A stretch of 64,000 nucleotides of DNA, taken from Trichoplax sp. H2 (lineage: Eukaryota > Placozoa > Uniplacotomia > Trichoplacea). The position numbers were made by a program, and so were the translations under genes. Within the stretch, counting starts at the first letter, position 1, and the number at the start of each line of letters is the position of its first letter. The notes below the pieces were generated by a model. The model searched no databases. It was not told the origin of the DNA and worked only from the letters and a program-made list of their open reading frames with translations. Shown here piece by piece: positions 1 through 14,300 of the stretch. The DNA lies in NCBI GenBank assembly GCA_003344405.1, contig NOWV01000022.1, forward strand, positions 558,001-622,000, given 5' to 3'.

Positions 1-11
1 TATACCTATAG

Positions 12-470
12 GATGAATTTAGAACGACGGGCATCTTATTTACGCAGGTAACAAATCGTATTGCCTCGATCAACTTTTCATTGACACTTCAATACCATCA
101 TTTAGTTCAACATAAAGCCAGATTATATTAATTCGTTATTCATTAAACTTAATATCGATTATTTTAGATCACTGGTAAAGGTGAAATAGAATTAGAACCA
201 CATGAAGCATGTGGTAAGATATGCAAAAAACAGAAAGTAACTTTAAATCCTGGCCAAACCGGTTAGTTGATATCCGAAAATTCAATAATTTTTTATCTTA
301 ATACATTAATGATACTAATAGCCCCCTACATACTACCGCAAACTAAAGGAGTCATTTGTTGTCGTTTTAGTTATCTTTACCGAGAAGCTTTGGCTACTTT
401 CATATCGACCGCTTTCCGACACGGAAACCACTGGCATCTTAACGACATACCATCAGAATGTTTTCTATAA
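12..470 (+). CDS. 3' end of an unidentified gene (last three exons)
   Basis: Partial gene entering from the left edge. I read exons at about 12-47, 168-261 and 349-470, joined by short GT-AG introns (120 and 87 nt), ending in TAA. The joined frame gives about 83 residues with several cysteines, including motifs EACGKICKK and GVICCRF, and a C-terminus SECFL. The last intron has a good branch-point-like TACTAAT before its acceptor. The frame stays open across both introns, and an AATAAA follows 42 nt after the stop, which supports a real terminal segment. I do not recognise the family. No membrane segment or targeting tail is evident in the visible part. The first exon boundary is uncertain because it lies 11 nt from the window edge. 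Confidence 0.5.
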
Positions 471-511
471 TTAACCTCCTTGCTAATCCACGTTAAATAG
501 TGAATTAGTAT

Positions 512-517
512 AATAAA
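512..517 (+). terminator. Poly(A) signal AATAAA for the edge gene
   Basis: Canonical AATAAA 42 nt downstream of the stop at 470. In DNA this AT-rich such hexamers arise by chance, so position relative to the stop is the only support. Confidence 0.4.
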
Positions 518-1824
518 AACGATAATTTATCTATCAGCTTAGTCTGCTAAAATATGTCTGTTATAGGTCATATATTATCCTAATATGTTATTCTTAAAAT
601 AGATATAAGTATTTGCCAAGCTATTCTGTTATAAATGGCTGCTTTTATTATCGTTATTATATGTGTTGAATCCAGGTAAATGAGATATAAATTCTTTATT
701 TCCTATACTGGTTATCATGAATTGATGAAACTTAAATTTCCCTTAATTTAAGCTTTATAGAAGGAAAATGTGTTTATAATAATTTCGTGCTAGCATAATC
801 GAGGTTATTTTAGATTCATTTGATAAAACCATTGAGAATAACTATATAATAAAGAAATTGCTAACTTAAACTAAGTGATATTAGGATTTTCTATTATAGC
901 TATTGAAAGAAAATGATAATTAGTCTATTTTCTATTACTGCAAGCTCAAGCGCCAAAAGCTTGCTACCATGCATTACCATTAGCACCCACTATAGTAATT
1001 TCATTCCACTAGAACTCGCGTACCTAAATTTTTGCAATTTTTCTGCTCCATGCTGTATTAAATTACTATATATTGCTTCTCAAGTTGCAACTATTTGCTA
1101 TAAATCAATAGAAACGAAATCAATGTGTACTTGACAAGGCTAAAAATTACAGTAATTGCGTTATGCAAAGTCCGAAAAGTACTATTACTACTAATGAGTC
1201 CGAAAATTAGCTGCTGCAGACTATACAGACAGACAGTTACTCAAATGCGGAGAGACACTTACCAAAATGTCCTAAAATAGGAATAGCTACCTATATTAAT
1301 TCGATGTAGGATTGCTCAAGTTTCAGTAGCAGACAGTTTCAATAGATGAATTTTCAATCATAATATATAATTAATTAATCACTCACTCATTAGTACTGCA
1401 TATACTGTATGTTATGGCAAATTTACTAAGTATAAATTGGTAATTTTACCGTATTTTCATACAAACTTATATGTATAACTTCGGGGGTTAGAGGTCGAGT
1501 GGGGCTGGTACCTAAACGTACAGTAGAGACAAGGATACAAACATAAGCTCACAAACACTTACATAGCTAAAAGGATTATTATCATTTACTGCATAATTTA
1601 GTAAACTTCGTACACTTGATTACACCTAGTAGCTGTAGTCTGGTGATCAGTCAAAAGTCCAAGATAACTCTGGCATAAATATCAACAACGTAATCAACTG
1701 CAGCAGTAGCACGAGAGAACTCATTTAGTAATTTCAATCTATGCGTATTCATTTTGGCTATTAAAGTTGATCTACTTCCTCCTCTTAAATATCAGAACCG
1801 AATATTGCAAGCCGTCTTAGAAAT
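518..1824. other. Intergenic spacer
   Basis: AT-rich spacer between the edge gene and the first acyl-CoA synthetase gene. A short G-rich patch lies near 1481-1515. An open frame at 913-1134 has no recognisable domain or splice support and I do not call it. The promoter of the 1825 gene should lie in the right half, but I see no convincing core element. Confidence 0.5.
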
Positions 1825-4800
1825 ATGTCTTCTGTTCGTAGCCCATATCCTGATGTCCATATTCCAGACAATGTTTCATTTTTTGAATATGTCACTGGTA
1901 ATTTCAAGAATTTCGGCAATAAACCAGCTATGGTAATCCGTTAATTATAATTAATATAGAACTAATAATTTGCATTCGCTATATAAATGCTATAAGACAA
2001 CCTTATTAAAAAATGGACGTTCTTATCACTACAAAGATATAGATAATACTTAAATTGATTATATTGTCACCTTAATGATAAACCATAACTTCCTTGATGG
2101 TATATATAGAATTAACTGAACGACTACAAATACAACCGTGTTGATCAACTAACTTTATATGAAAACTCTTTTTATTCTTCTCAGACGGATGGCATTACTG
2201 GCGCTAGTTATACCTTCCATCAGTTAGACGATGCTATTAAACGTGTAGCGTCAGCTTTAGTCAAGCGAGGGCTAAAGAAAGGCGAAGTTGTTGCTATAAT
2301 TTCCCCAAACTGCATCGAATGGCCAGTTCTATTTTTTGCAGTCATATCAGTAGGTGGCATCATTACTACGTGCAATCATGGATATAAGGAGACAGAACTA
2401 TCTTCACAACTAAGTAATGCAGGAGCAGTTTATTTAGTCGCAGCAAAATCATCCGTACGTACGGTCAGCAAAATGAGGTATAAAGTCAGAGAAAGATTTA
2501 TCATCGGTGATGCTGATGGCTATACCTCATATTCCGAATTAATCAGGTAAGTTGGAAATAACACCAATAGACCTCTACATGACTAATGTTAGCCTATTTC
2601 ACTATGGCTACTTGTTGATATCGAATTTTTACGAGAGATGAAATCAAATTTGCAGCCTACATGTGCATGCATGTACGGCCATCCGCCTCTAAATGTAATT
2701 ATTACACTGTAAATATCTCTTGTAATAAGATTAATAACATATACGAGTCTTACCGGTACATCTTCCTGACTATCAAGTAGCTAATTACTTGAGCAGACAC
2801 TATCGTTCAGATTTTGACATTTAATGCTTGTAATATCTTACTTTACGAGTATATAAGCTGCTATACAATCTAACTTTTAAGTTACTTATATCGTCGAAAC
2901 CTATGCACAGTACTGTACGTGCTTGTACTATTCATTTATGATTCTTTAGAAGCTATTAACAAACTAAATACAGCATAATTGTTTCTATAATTGATAACTA
3001 AAAGGACATATACTTTCAATCATATTATTTGTACTACAGAGACGATGGCAGCAGGTTTCCTTCATTTGTTAAGATTAATAGCAAGACTGACATTTGCGTT
3101 TTGCCATATTCAAGTGGTACTACCGGTGTTTCCAAAGGTGTCATGATATCTCATTACAATTTAGTTGCTAATCTGGAACAAACACGACCTGTGAGAATAC
3201 GAAACAGAAAAAATAATTGCTCATTGGCAGTATTACCATTTTATCATATCTATGGAATGGTCGTTATAATGTCAAGTTGCTTACGTTATGGAAATCACTG
3301 TGTCACTCTACCTGGCTTTGAACCTAAATCATTTTTACGAACAATTGAAAAGTATAAGGTAAAGGAAAATACCTTTTATTTAAATCTGTAAGCTATTAAA
3401 TAAATTACAGTAGAATACGTGCAATTGTTTTCGAAATTTCAAACAACTCGAGAAGTATAGATACCGGTAACGATGCAGTAGTCTACTGTAAACTTTAGTC
3501 CTTTAATTAGTGTTACGGTGTCGCTTTGTCATTAGGATAGTTTACTAAGTACAGTAGTAGCTAGTATGGAGAATATCCATATTTGTAGTGCTAGGTAAGA
3601 TAAGTATTGCCTTAACGTGGATGTTGTTTGTAATAGTTCATTACATACTTCATATTGATTGTTATTGTGCGATAGATAGCAGTAAGATGATTCAAGTTCT
3701 AGTTGATGATACTTAAATTAGACAACCTGCGAGCTTAGATCAAGATTAAGTATCAATAAGAGATTCAAAACATTTACTGATAGAAAAAGCTATGTAAGGA
3801 ACATCTCAGTTCGAGATGTTTCTCCTAGTAAGGTATAACAATAATATTGTTGTTGTTTACGAATTAGGCGGTTCCTATATAAACGGGAACATTTGAGTTC
3901 AGTGATGGTAAAAAGTTGTCGATGTATCTTTGCTAATAAAAGTTTCATCTTTATAGTCTTTTGCTGTATGTGTTTAACGTTAAGTAAAAGGGCGTTTAAG
4001 TTAGTAGCTACTTATAGACTTTTACTGTACGTTACCTTGTCGCAGAAGTGAAAATGTGACGATTAGATAATCACAAAACTACTTAAAAGAATTACAGTAG
4101 ACTTGCAATTGTACATTGAAAGTAACCTCATATACTGTATTCCTCCAACTTTATGTTCGTATGTATACTGCAGGTAGCACGACTAAGCCTAGTACCTCCA
4201 CTAGCTCTTTTCCTATTAAAGTCCCCATTGGTCGATAAATATGATTTATCTAGCCTTGAAGATGCTGGATGTGGTGCAGCACCTCTTGGAGATGAAGTTA
4301 TGCAACAATTTTTAAGAAAGATGAAAGTGAAACGTTTTGTTCAAGGTCAGTAAAGGAATTTAATTTCACGTTGAATCAAACATTAAAAAATAAAATTCTT
4401 GCAGGAAAATACTTTAATACTTAATATATAAAGTTATTTGTAGTGTTGATTGTTATAACCGTATCAAATTATAACATTCATCTAGTCTTAATATTTAAAC
4501 GTATACATCTTTAAAATAAATTATACATCAAGGATACGGCATGACGGAAGCAAGTCCGACCATTACACTGGTTTCACCTGATGAAAATCATAATTTGGGC
4601 TCCGTCGGTAGGCCCGTACCAAATACACAATGCAAAGTAAGTATAAATTTGCAACAAATGTTCTCTTTTCCTATTATAAATGTTAATTTTGCATAAATTA
4701 AGATTGAACATAAACTAACGCATTTTTTTATAATAAATATCTAAGGCTACCGTAACCCTGCATAAACTTTGACTATAATTCTAACTCTAGTTTAATTAAA

Positions 4801-5828
4801 GAATGATGCAAAATTATTAAATCATTGACGTAATACACAAATTCTTTATATCTGCGGAATAGTTTATTGATCCTGATTCGGGTAAAGTTCTTCCCCCTAA
4901 TGTACCAGGCGAAATATTAGTTAAGGGGCCACAAGTAATGTTAGGTTATTTAAACCGACCCAAGGCGACTGCGGAAACCATCGATAAAGACGGTTGGCTA
5001 CATACTGGAGATGTTGGTTACTATGATGAAAATGGAATATGTTATATCGTTGATCGAATAAAGGAATTAATAAAATATAAAGGATATCAAGTATGTGATC
5101 TATCTCACTTTAGTAAAAATTGCCTATAGTAGTGAATTATATTACTATATTTGTGTATTAAGCATTCATTTCGTAGCGCAGATTAAAATTTCTTAGCAAG
5201 ACTGTTTTATCGGTTATCTTTTCAGGTAGCACCTGCAGAATTGGAATCATTACTAAAATCTCATCCAGATATTTCCGATGCCGCTGTAATTGGTATTCCT
5301 GACGAACGAGCTGGAGAAATTCCTAGAGCATATATTATCTTAAAGGATTCGGGAAATGGTTTGTAATTAACCATTAATTAAATAAATGCTATTATATAGT
5401 TTACAATGTGTCATGTTTAGAAGGAAACGAGCGAAAGTAAAGATTTAAATAATTACTATTTTAATAACTTTAATTAGTTATTTATATTCTGAACTAATCT
5501 GGGTCTATAAGTATTATACATATCATGTTTTAAGAGTAAATAAATTATAAATGGTTAATATAATTTACTTGCTTATGTTTTGATAGTACCATACTCTTTC
5601 CGTAATAGTTTATTTGTCATTAATTATGCGTATATATATAAATACTTTATAGGCAAGATTACAACCGAAAAAATTCAAGAATACGTAACTTCTAAGGTAG
5701 CTCCGCATAAGAGGTTAAGAGGTGGCATTGCAATTGTTACCGAGATACCTAAATCTGCTAGCGGTAAAATTTTGAGACGCCTAATTCGAGATCAATATAA
5801 GAAATCAATAGCCAAGAGTAAATTATAA
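1825..5828 (+). CDS. Acyl-CoA synthetase, 4-coumarate-CoA ligase-like, PTS1 (copy 1)
   Basis: Activates a carboxylic acid with ATP to an acyl-adenylate and then to its CoA thioester (ANL superfamily). Eight exons: 1825-1932, 2185-2546, 3040-3358, 4174-4345, 4533-4636, 4863-5090, 5226-5358, 5653-5828. All introns are GT-AG and frames join to 533 residues, the usual length for the family. Visible motifs: AMP-binding P-loop [10 protein letters not shown] at 181-190, GYGMTE at 321-326, WLHTGD at 400-405, and C-terminal lysine motif SGKILRR with the catalytic Lys at 514. The protein ends in SKL, the classic peroxisomal targeting signal. ATG 1825 is chosen because it opens the exon aligning with copy 2 (HIPDN near residue 12). 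Substrate cannot be told from sequence. A luciferase-type role is not implied; motif I is the common 4CL form. Confidence 0.92.
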
Positions 5829-5927
5829 ACTATGTCCGGTTTCTTTTACAAACTACCAGGATTGGTGTATCTAGAAACTTTCTCGTTGCCTTAGTAATAA
5901 TCGCCGGTACATGTTGATTCCTACATT

Positions 5928-5933
5928 AATAAA
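5928..5933 (+). terminator. Poly(A) signal for acyl-CoA synthetase copy 1
   Basis: AATAAA 100 nt after the stop codon of the first synthetase gene. Placement is right for a 3' UTR signal. Confidence 0.45.
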
Positions 5934-6661
5934 ATAATGTTATTATATTATAACGGCTGATCATTTTATGGTAGTTATTTGATTTATTAATCTTGGTTGA
6001 ATTTGATTTTTATTCACTCTCGGTACGTAAGGCACTGTTCATCCGCACTAGGCTAAATTAATTATTATTTCAATGGTGAATATTAATCTATAATCTTTCT
6101 TTATGATGCAGTTCATTTTTCATTAAGTGATATAGATCAAGTCCATATCAATAGGAAACATAAATTATTGCGCCATGGCATAGCCTGCAGTAATTATAAT
6201 AACGTACCAGATGTCGAATTACTTAATATGATTTTTTTACCTGTTCTATCCTAACAATAAACGGTAATTGTGAAATTGAATAAGTACCAATGTTTCAATC
6301 GTAAGAAATACTGCATGGCCGTTGCTAAATTTGAGTTGTAACAATTAACTTACGATAACGATTTATTTTTGATAAATCAACGATAGAAATATAGCTTACT
6401 TTTGCTAAAGTTAAATTCTGCCATGGCTAATGCCACGCTACAAGTATTATCTCAATAACGTAATATGACCCAATAGCTGATTGAAAACAAACAACAGAAT
6501 TATCACTTGCTTCCCCGTTGCAGTTGCTATTACAACAGTCTAGCTGTTCAAATATTAATTACAGGATGTTTAAATTATTAAAAAGTAAATAACATCATTA
6601 ACTACCTATAAGGTATCTATGTACTGTATCCACGAGTAAGAATATCTATAGTATTAGTACG

Positions 6662-6763
6662 ACCAGGAACTACTCAAGTAAAAATTACCAGTATTCTTTT
6701 TTCAGGGAGACGGTAAATTTTTTTCGGAAAGTGCAGAGAATTTTTACTCATGTAGTTCCTGGT
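6662..6763. mobile_element. Short MITE-like inverted-repeat element
   Basis: Two 25-bp arms in inverted orientation: 6662-6686 begins ACCAGGAACTAC and 6739-6763 is its reverse complement with three adjacent mismatches. They enclose about 52 bp. The whole is 102 bp and codes for nothing. Terminal inverted repeats with a short non-coding interior are typical of a miniature inverted-repeat element. A possible 2-bp AC target duplication flanks it, which is too short to be decisive. It could equally be a structured regulatory hairpin. Confidence 0.5.
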
Positions 6764-7237
6764 ACAAACTAAGAATTGAAATGATCTCATGCCGAAATTA
6801 GAAACAACTATAAATAAATTCAAGATAAAGTTTGTATCTTAAAAAATAATGACAAAATACATCAACTGCTAATTAAGTATATTATGCTTATTGTACAGTC
6901 GACGTTAATCATTCGATGTCCACTTTTACTCCATTCATTATAATTTCTATCTAACGATTACATCTCCTTTAGTATTGTTTATATATATATATTAAAAATA
7001 GTAATTATATGTAATTTAACTCGATTTTTATTAATCTGTGGTTGGACAAAATAACTGCACTAAGAAATGAACTCATGTCTACTATTTTAATGAAAAGGGA
7101 TAATAACTCATTCTGAATTAAAAATAATAACATCATTTTACGACTGTTTTTCGATTTTTTATAATATTGTTGACAATAGCTAAATACAAGCAATGTGCCA
7201 CGTATTGTCTAAATTAAAGTTCAACCGAATGCACTGG

Positions 7238-7580
7238 ACTAACTATCAATAAACATAACTTTAGAATACAATATTACAAAGTATTCATTGAAATCAGTAA
7301 TTACTTCCATGAATGATTTACTTCTAATCTGCCTTAGATTAAAAAATAACTCAATTTTAAAACTTCTATCTAATTTTATAAGCTAATAGATTGCACATAA
7401 TAGTAATATGCGAAAAACGTATGATTGATTGTCCAAATGAAGTGTTAATAGGATTCTACTGAAATAGCTATCAACAGAACATGACTCTAGAATATAATAT
7501 TACACAGTATTTGTTAGAATTTCTATTTATTTTCATGAATTAATTTTATGACTTGATTCTATGCATATAATTATTTTGTC
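7238..7580. repeat. Degenerate tandem duplication, period about 225 bp
   Basis: A segment starting near 7244 (CTATCAATAAACATAAC, then an AGAATAYAATATTACA-type stretch) recurs in diverged form near 7469. Copies are clearly related over about 55 bp and fade afterwards. No coding potential. Confidence 0.5.
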
Positions 7581-8351
7581 AACAGACGAAGCCTATTTGA
7601 AAAATAAAAAAGCAATTGTATAGTTAATTGACTGATAGTGATTAAATGATGACGTCTATTAACCATAGGAGCTCTTTGAAGACTATATGCCATTGGTTGT
7701 TCATTATTCTAACTACTAAACATGTTATTTAACTAGATACACTAACTGAATGATTTAAATAAGTTGGCGATATTTGTAATACGCATATAGTCCATAAATC
7801 TGTTTTAATATTTAATTAAGCAGTTATTATGACGACATACACTAATTGGCTTAAGGATGAAATCGAACCATTTTCAAGAATCATACAATTTAATGGAAGA
7901 GCATTACCAAACTATCGGAAAAAGTTCAAAGGAATAGCTTTATCTTATTAATCAAAGTACTTTTCATCATCCAACATTCATTTGCGCTTAATAATCGATG
8001 CAACTGAGTACAACACAGTTTATGATAGCTCGTTAGACGCCATTTTCCCTACGCAAATCATTAATTCATAAAAAAGGGAGACAATATCATTTAAAGAGGA
8101 AACTGTAATAGATTCAAAAGATGCACCTATTAGTCAGCTTAAGATATCATTCCATAGACTGAGATCATTAATAATTGGTCGTCGGCTAGCAATGCCGTCG
8201 ATTTGTATTCATAGAACAATCTGCCGGCTGCATTAAAATTATCACGCAGCAGGGAGCAGTATTTACAAAACTGTCTCATCTCTTAAATAGTTGGGTTAGC
8301 AGACACAATCTTTAATTTAAGCATTTGATCATTCTAAAGCTAGACTTCATT

Positions 8352-11300
8352 ATGGCAGCTTTACGCAGCAAATATGGCGATATTCATATTCCTGATAACA
8401 TGTCATTCTATGATTTTGTTTCATGTCGATTTGACATTAATGCAAGCAAACCAGCATTGGTATGTTGACTCCATTACAATACAACTATTACACTGTACAT
8501 GATATAGCATAAATTCATACTAATAAATCAACCTTGTGATAGAAAAAAATAATGATATCATACTTTGAAATAATTTTCACACGATCAAATACATTCAAAC
8601 GATGTAATCGTAAATTACTTTTAATCAATTTCCTTTCCATAATATTATATTCATAAATCGATGAGCGTGATATTGATCGCAATATTGATCATTTCTTGTA
8701 CCTATTTCTTATTAAACTTTTTGAAAGTTATGTCGCTTGTATAAATCTCCTGATCTATCAATACTTAGATAAAGTAAGAGTTAGGGCATATCAACCTTTA
8801 CTCTCTTATTTTTCAAACAGCATTCCTTGTAATGACTATAGAATGATTTTGTACGCTATTACTACCGAACACTATTTAATGCATAATAATTTCATACATT
8901 AACATAGTCTATAGCCTGAAGAATAATTTTATTGTAAATTATGTGCTATTGTAGACATAAAATTTTTAGTGATCTGAAATATGAGTATATAAATATTGAT
9001 CTGACTAGCATATGCTTGAGTATTTATAAAACGACTTTACATATAATTACAATATGTCTAATTCAAATACGATCAATCAATTGGTCGCTTTAAATGTATC
9101 AACCCAACCAGTATCAAAAGAGCAGCCCATCACTGATCATTATGTACTAGTAGAGTTTCCTGCGCGTAATGCTTGGCGTAAATGTATAGTTATTCCAATG
9201 TAAATTTTTAATACTGTCTTATCTTTATTATGGGTTACTTTTAGAATCTAACGAAGTTTTCCGATATTGAGTTGCTTTAACAATTTTCCCCTACTGTTTC
9301 TGAATTACTTAAAACTCCGTGATTACATGTTGTAATTTTACACGAATCCTTATTTTATAAAAATAACTCTGGTAATCATGTGGATCTATTTACAAGAATA
9401 AAGACAGTAGTGGCAGCGTTGCCCTACCCCGATTTTAATGTACAGTATAATCATAGTCAGACTATAATAGCTTAGATTGAGACTATTTTTATTCCGCTGA
9501 TTATTATCATTTAAGAGCCATTTCGTACAAAATGGGCATCTTTTATCACCCTAAATTATGAATGAGACTAACTGAGTTATGCATATAGTCTACGTATATA
9601 ATGGTCTTAAGCAATGCCTGTACTGTATTTAGATAATTTTGTTATTGTCTCAGCCTCAAAGTACTAAAATAAAGATTGGCTCTATAGTTAAATAACATAA
9701 AAAGATACTTAAGCAAGTTTACAATCCATCTGTAATGCAGTAATGAATTAGTTTAAATTCGAAATCATATTTGGATAGCTGCTCTAGATATAAGTTCTGT
9801 AGACCATTTCTCATATGGCAGATGTTTTCATCAAGAATGTCGTAAAACTTATCCAACGGGATAGTTTACTGTCATCAATAATCAGACAACACTGATTCTG
9901 CGTTAATTTAGCCAGCCATTTTTAACGTAAAATCAGATACTAGTAATCAATTAGATCAACTGTGGGCACATACATGATCTTCGTCTTTTTCCACGTATTA
10001 AATAGAAAATGATAAAAGTAAAAATTTGTCAATCAAGTTAATAACTTATTTACAGGATTAAAATGTGGTCTATTATTCATCCCCAGTATTCACATATTTG
10101 TATAAGCTACTACAGTAATTAACTACCAAACATTTCTTCAGGCGGCAGCAGTAATTGTAATTACTAAAACTAATTTATCTCAATTCAATCGACAATTGTC
10201 TGGTAAACTTATTGAAGCTAGATAATTTGATGCAGAGTTCCATTCTACCTGCTATTTTTGTTAATTATACACATTATTATGGACTTTAAATAAAGTCATT
10301 CATTAAAATTGATAAAGATGGTGATATTCCACTAGCAAAATGGAGAAAACCTTGTTGTTAGTATTACCAGTAGTCGATCTCATACCTCTAGTTACGTATA
10401 ATTAATCTTTTTATACACGATCTCATATCTTGAACTTTAGTCTGCTGTAGCTATGATAAATCTCCAAAATGTATTAATATAAACATTGGCGTATAAATAA
10501 TCTCTTCTTGTATAATCTCATCTGTAGACTCTATACTTCGCTATAGCTAAAATTAGTAACCATCGTATATCGATGCTACCTGTTTACGATAATTAACCTC
10601 TTCATCTTCTATCTTAATAGTAAATTTTATAGTCCTCTTTAGTAATTACTGATTTGTAATATATTTTAACATACTATTGGACATCATCGTTCGCATACTC
10701 GAGTTTCGCAGCAATTTCTTTACTCACTTATAATAATAGTTCGTATATGTGCTGTAGCAGTTAAATTAAATAGGCTACTATCTCAATAAAATAATTACGA
10801 ACAATTTACTAGAAAAAGGCTTCAATTTGACGGACTTACTACAACTTATTTAAGCTCATCACACGATTATTATACACAATATGATAATATTGTTCATATC
10901 TTTATATGAATCAACATATAGAATGTGGACTATATTTAAAATGAAGAATAAACATTTATTTACATTTTATCATTAAGGTTAATTATAAAAGATGATAAAC
11001 TCGAACAGAATACTAGTACAAGAATCAATATTTTCATTAGCAGAAGATAAACTTAAGATACGTAATTTCTTTAACATATGCACTGAAAATTAATTCCTAC
11101 GAAGTATGCATTTTTTAAGACCTACTGCAAGTAGAATCATGACAAATACTGGAAAACACTACTTTAAGTCATTAGTATTTAATTTTTGATTTTAATATCA
11201 AGTGATCAGCATCTGTTTTATCGATTATCTATCACCATAATTTAAATACCTCAAGATTCTTCCAATCTATCTACAAAATCTATATTATATACTTAATTTA

Positions 11301-14300
11301 ATTCATAAAATACTGAATATCTATAATTGCTTACACGAATAAGTTAATTTAGGATTTACATTCGGCCAAACCAAACGTATAGAAATGATGTTAAAAGTAA
11401 ATTTGCTAGTATCCAACACAATCAGCTTTACTTATTTAGACAATATTCACTCTTCGCTACGAAAGACAAACTCTTCGTAAATTATATACTCCTGACTGAG
11501 AAACCCAAATATTATTTCAACTATTATAGCATGATAATATTAACTTAATGTTCTTTTCGACTGAACAATAGACTGATGGAATTACTGGAGAAACATATAC
11601 TTACGGCCAACTCAAGCAAATGATCCAACGATGTGGATCAGCGTTAACTCGATTAGGATTTCAATCCGGTGATATTATGTCTATAGTTAGTTTAAATTCG
11701 TTAGATTGGTCCATCATTTTCTTTGCAGTTATTGCTCTAGGCGGTATCGTGACAACATGTAGTCCCTTATTTACGCCTGAAGAATTAAAATATCAATTGG
11801 AAGACGCTAATGCGAAGTATGTTATCGTCTCAGAATGTGCGGCCTCTAAAGTTAATAAAACCAATCATCCGTTTAGGCATAAATTTATATTTGGCCATGC
11901 TGAAGGTTATATTCCGTATTCATCTCTAATTAGGTAAGAATAACTCAAACTCTCCTTGAATAACCTACCTTGAATACTAAATCTTTTGCTAATTCGATTA
12001 TTAACCTCTAACCATTATCAATACTAAGTTAGATTGTTATCATATTCTAATCTTAACAATAGAATTATTCTTCGTATTGTATAAAATGTTGGTCATGAGT
12101 TGCTTATCACTCATGTTATTCAAAATACTTCATTTCTAATATTATTATCTTCTTATCATAGGGATAGCGGCAATCAATTTCCAACTCTGGTTGTTATTAA
12201 ACCTAAATCACATCTTTGCATTATTCCATACTCTAGTGGCACAACCGGTCTTCCTAAAGGTGTTATGTTAACCCACTACAATTTGGTTGCTAACTTGACT
12301 CAATATACTTATCGTGGCATGAGATCAGCTGATGATGTCGATCCAAGTGTTCTTTGCGTCTTACCATTCTATCATATCTTGGGCATGTGCTCCATCCTTT
12401 CGCTATCCCTTTCTAGTGGATCTCGAGTTGTTATCTTACCGCGTTTTCAACCCCACTCTTTCCTAGCGGCTATTGAGAAATTTCAGGTAATGTATATGTC
12501 TATTTTAGTCGTTCCATTTAAAGGAATATTAAAGGTTTAAAAATCCAATTATTACGTACACTATAATTTCGGCTTAATTTTATTAACATATATTTCATCC
12601 ATTCCATTTAGAGCAATATTAAAATTATAAAAAATCAAGTTATTATTATAATAATTTAGACGTAGGATAGTTTGAAGCGCAGTATTTATATATTAATACT
12701 CTGAATTATCAAGCATAGAATCTAAATAGCATTAATTATATCTCTTGCTTTAATTTCGAACATTTAATATTCGATAGAACTATCTATAGAGTACAATATA
12801 ATTTTATTCATTCCATTTAGAGCAATACTAAAAGTATAAAAAATTGAATTATTACGGTACATTAAAATTTAGCCATAGGGTCATTTAAAGCGCAATATTC
12901 TATATTTATAGACTGAATAGTCAAGCCTAGAACCTAAATAGCATTAATCATATCTGCTGCCTTAATTTTGAACATTTGACATCCGATAGAATTGTCGCTA
13001 GAGTACAATACGAAACCTTACTTTGCGTTTGATGTACGATTCTATGATATACATATGAATATATAGGTCACACGCGTAGCTATAGTTCCTCCATTGGCAT
13101 TATTCCTACTCAATTCACCATTAGTTGATCAATATAATCTTTCCAGCTTAAAAAACATAACATCAGGTGCTGCTCCACTCGATACCCAGTTAATGGAAAG
13201 GGTTAAAATGAAGCTAAATTTAGACCGATTCACACAAGGTATGTCCAATAAATTTATTTTATCGTTTTAGTACTAATAGTATTAAAATCTTGATGATTAA
13301 AAATTTTTACTTACCAAAATTAAAGTTTTAGATCAAAGATTAAATATTTAATGCTGTTATAGCATTAAATAAATATTTCATATAATAAATCAAATATCAT
13401 TGCTAACATTATCCCTTCCAGGATATGGCATGACGGAAACAGGTCCAACTACTATTATTAATCACTTCTGTAAAGCCAATACAAAATTAGGGTCTGTTGG
13501 AAAATTAATGCCTAGTACATACTGCAAAGTAAGAATAGATAACGTAGCTACTTTTGATTAAAGATATATTTTTCTAATTCAGTCATATTGTCAGAGAATT
13601 TAGTCTAATGATAGATTTTAATACCTTTCTAAATATTTTACTTGCAAGATGCTACTTATAATCATTAATAATTGAGAATAATTTATCTTTCAACTACTTC
13701 CTATAATATACAACGAGTTACACGTAATTTGTTCGACGAATAAGTTAATAGATAATCTAATCTGCACATACGTATTGGATGGTTTATCATTGAAGGTAGT
13801 CGATCTAATGACTCATCAAATTTTGCCAGCCAATGTGGCTGGCGAAATATGGATTAAAGGCCCACAAGTTATGGTGGGCTATTTAAATAAACCTCAACAA
13901 ACGAGGGAAACGATTAATTCCGAAGGATGGTTAAAAACTGGAGATATCGGCTACTACGATGAAGATGAGGATTTCTACATTATTGATAGGCTCAAAGATC
14001 TTATTAAATATAAAGGCCATCAGGTAAGACTATTGAAGATAAGAACTATACCGTAGCAGTTTTAAATATCAGTAGTTCTGTATAAACGATAGATGTAACT
14101 TAAACGCCAAAAATTTCGAAAGGTTGCTCCAGCAGAGTTAGAAGCCTTACTCAAAAGTTTTGATTATATTGCCGATGCAGCTGTCATTGGTATACCTGAT
14201 ACTGTAGCAGGAGAAATTCCGCGAGCTTATGTTATTTTAAAAGACAAGGAAGGTAAGATTATAAATTTTGGATATGTAATAAATGCACCAATATCCTATG

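Larger units (their letters stand above)
5934..8351. other. Intergenic spacer between the synthetase paralogues
   Basis: About 2.4 kb without a supportable gene. It holds the hairpin element at 6662-6763 and a degenerate duplication near 7238-7580. The minus-strand open frame at 7005-7193 is low-complexity and unsupported. Confidence 0.5.

Noticed and set aside
913-1134. 73-codon frame in the first spacer
   Set aside because: No homology I recognise, no splice support, composition like random AT-rich DNA.
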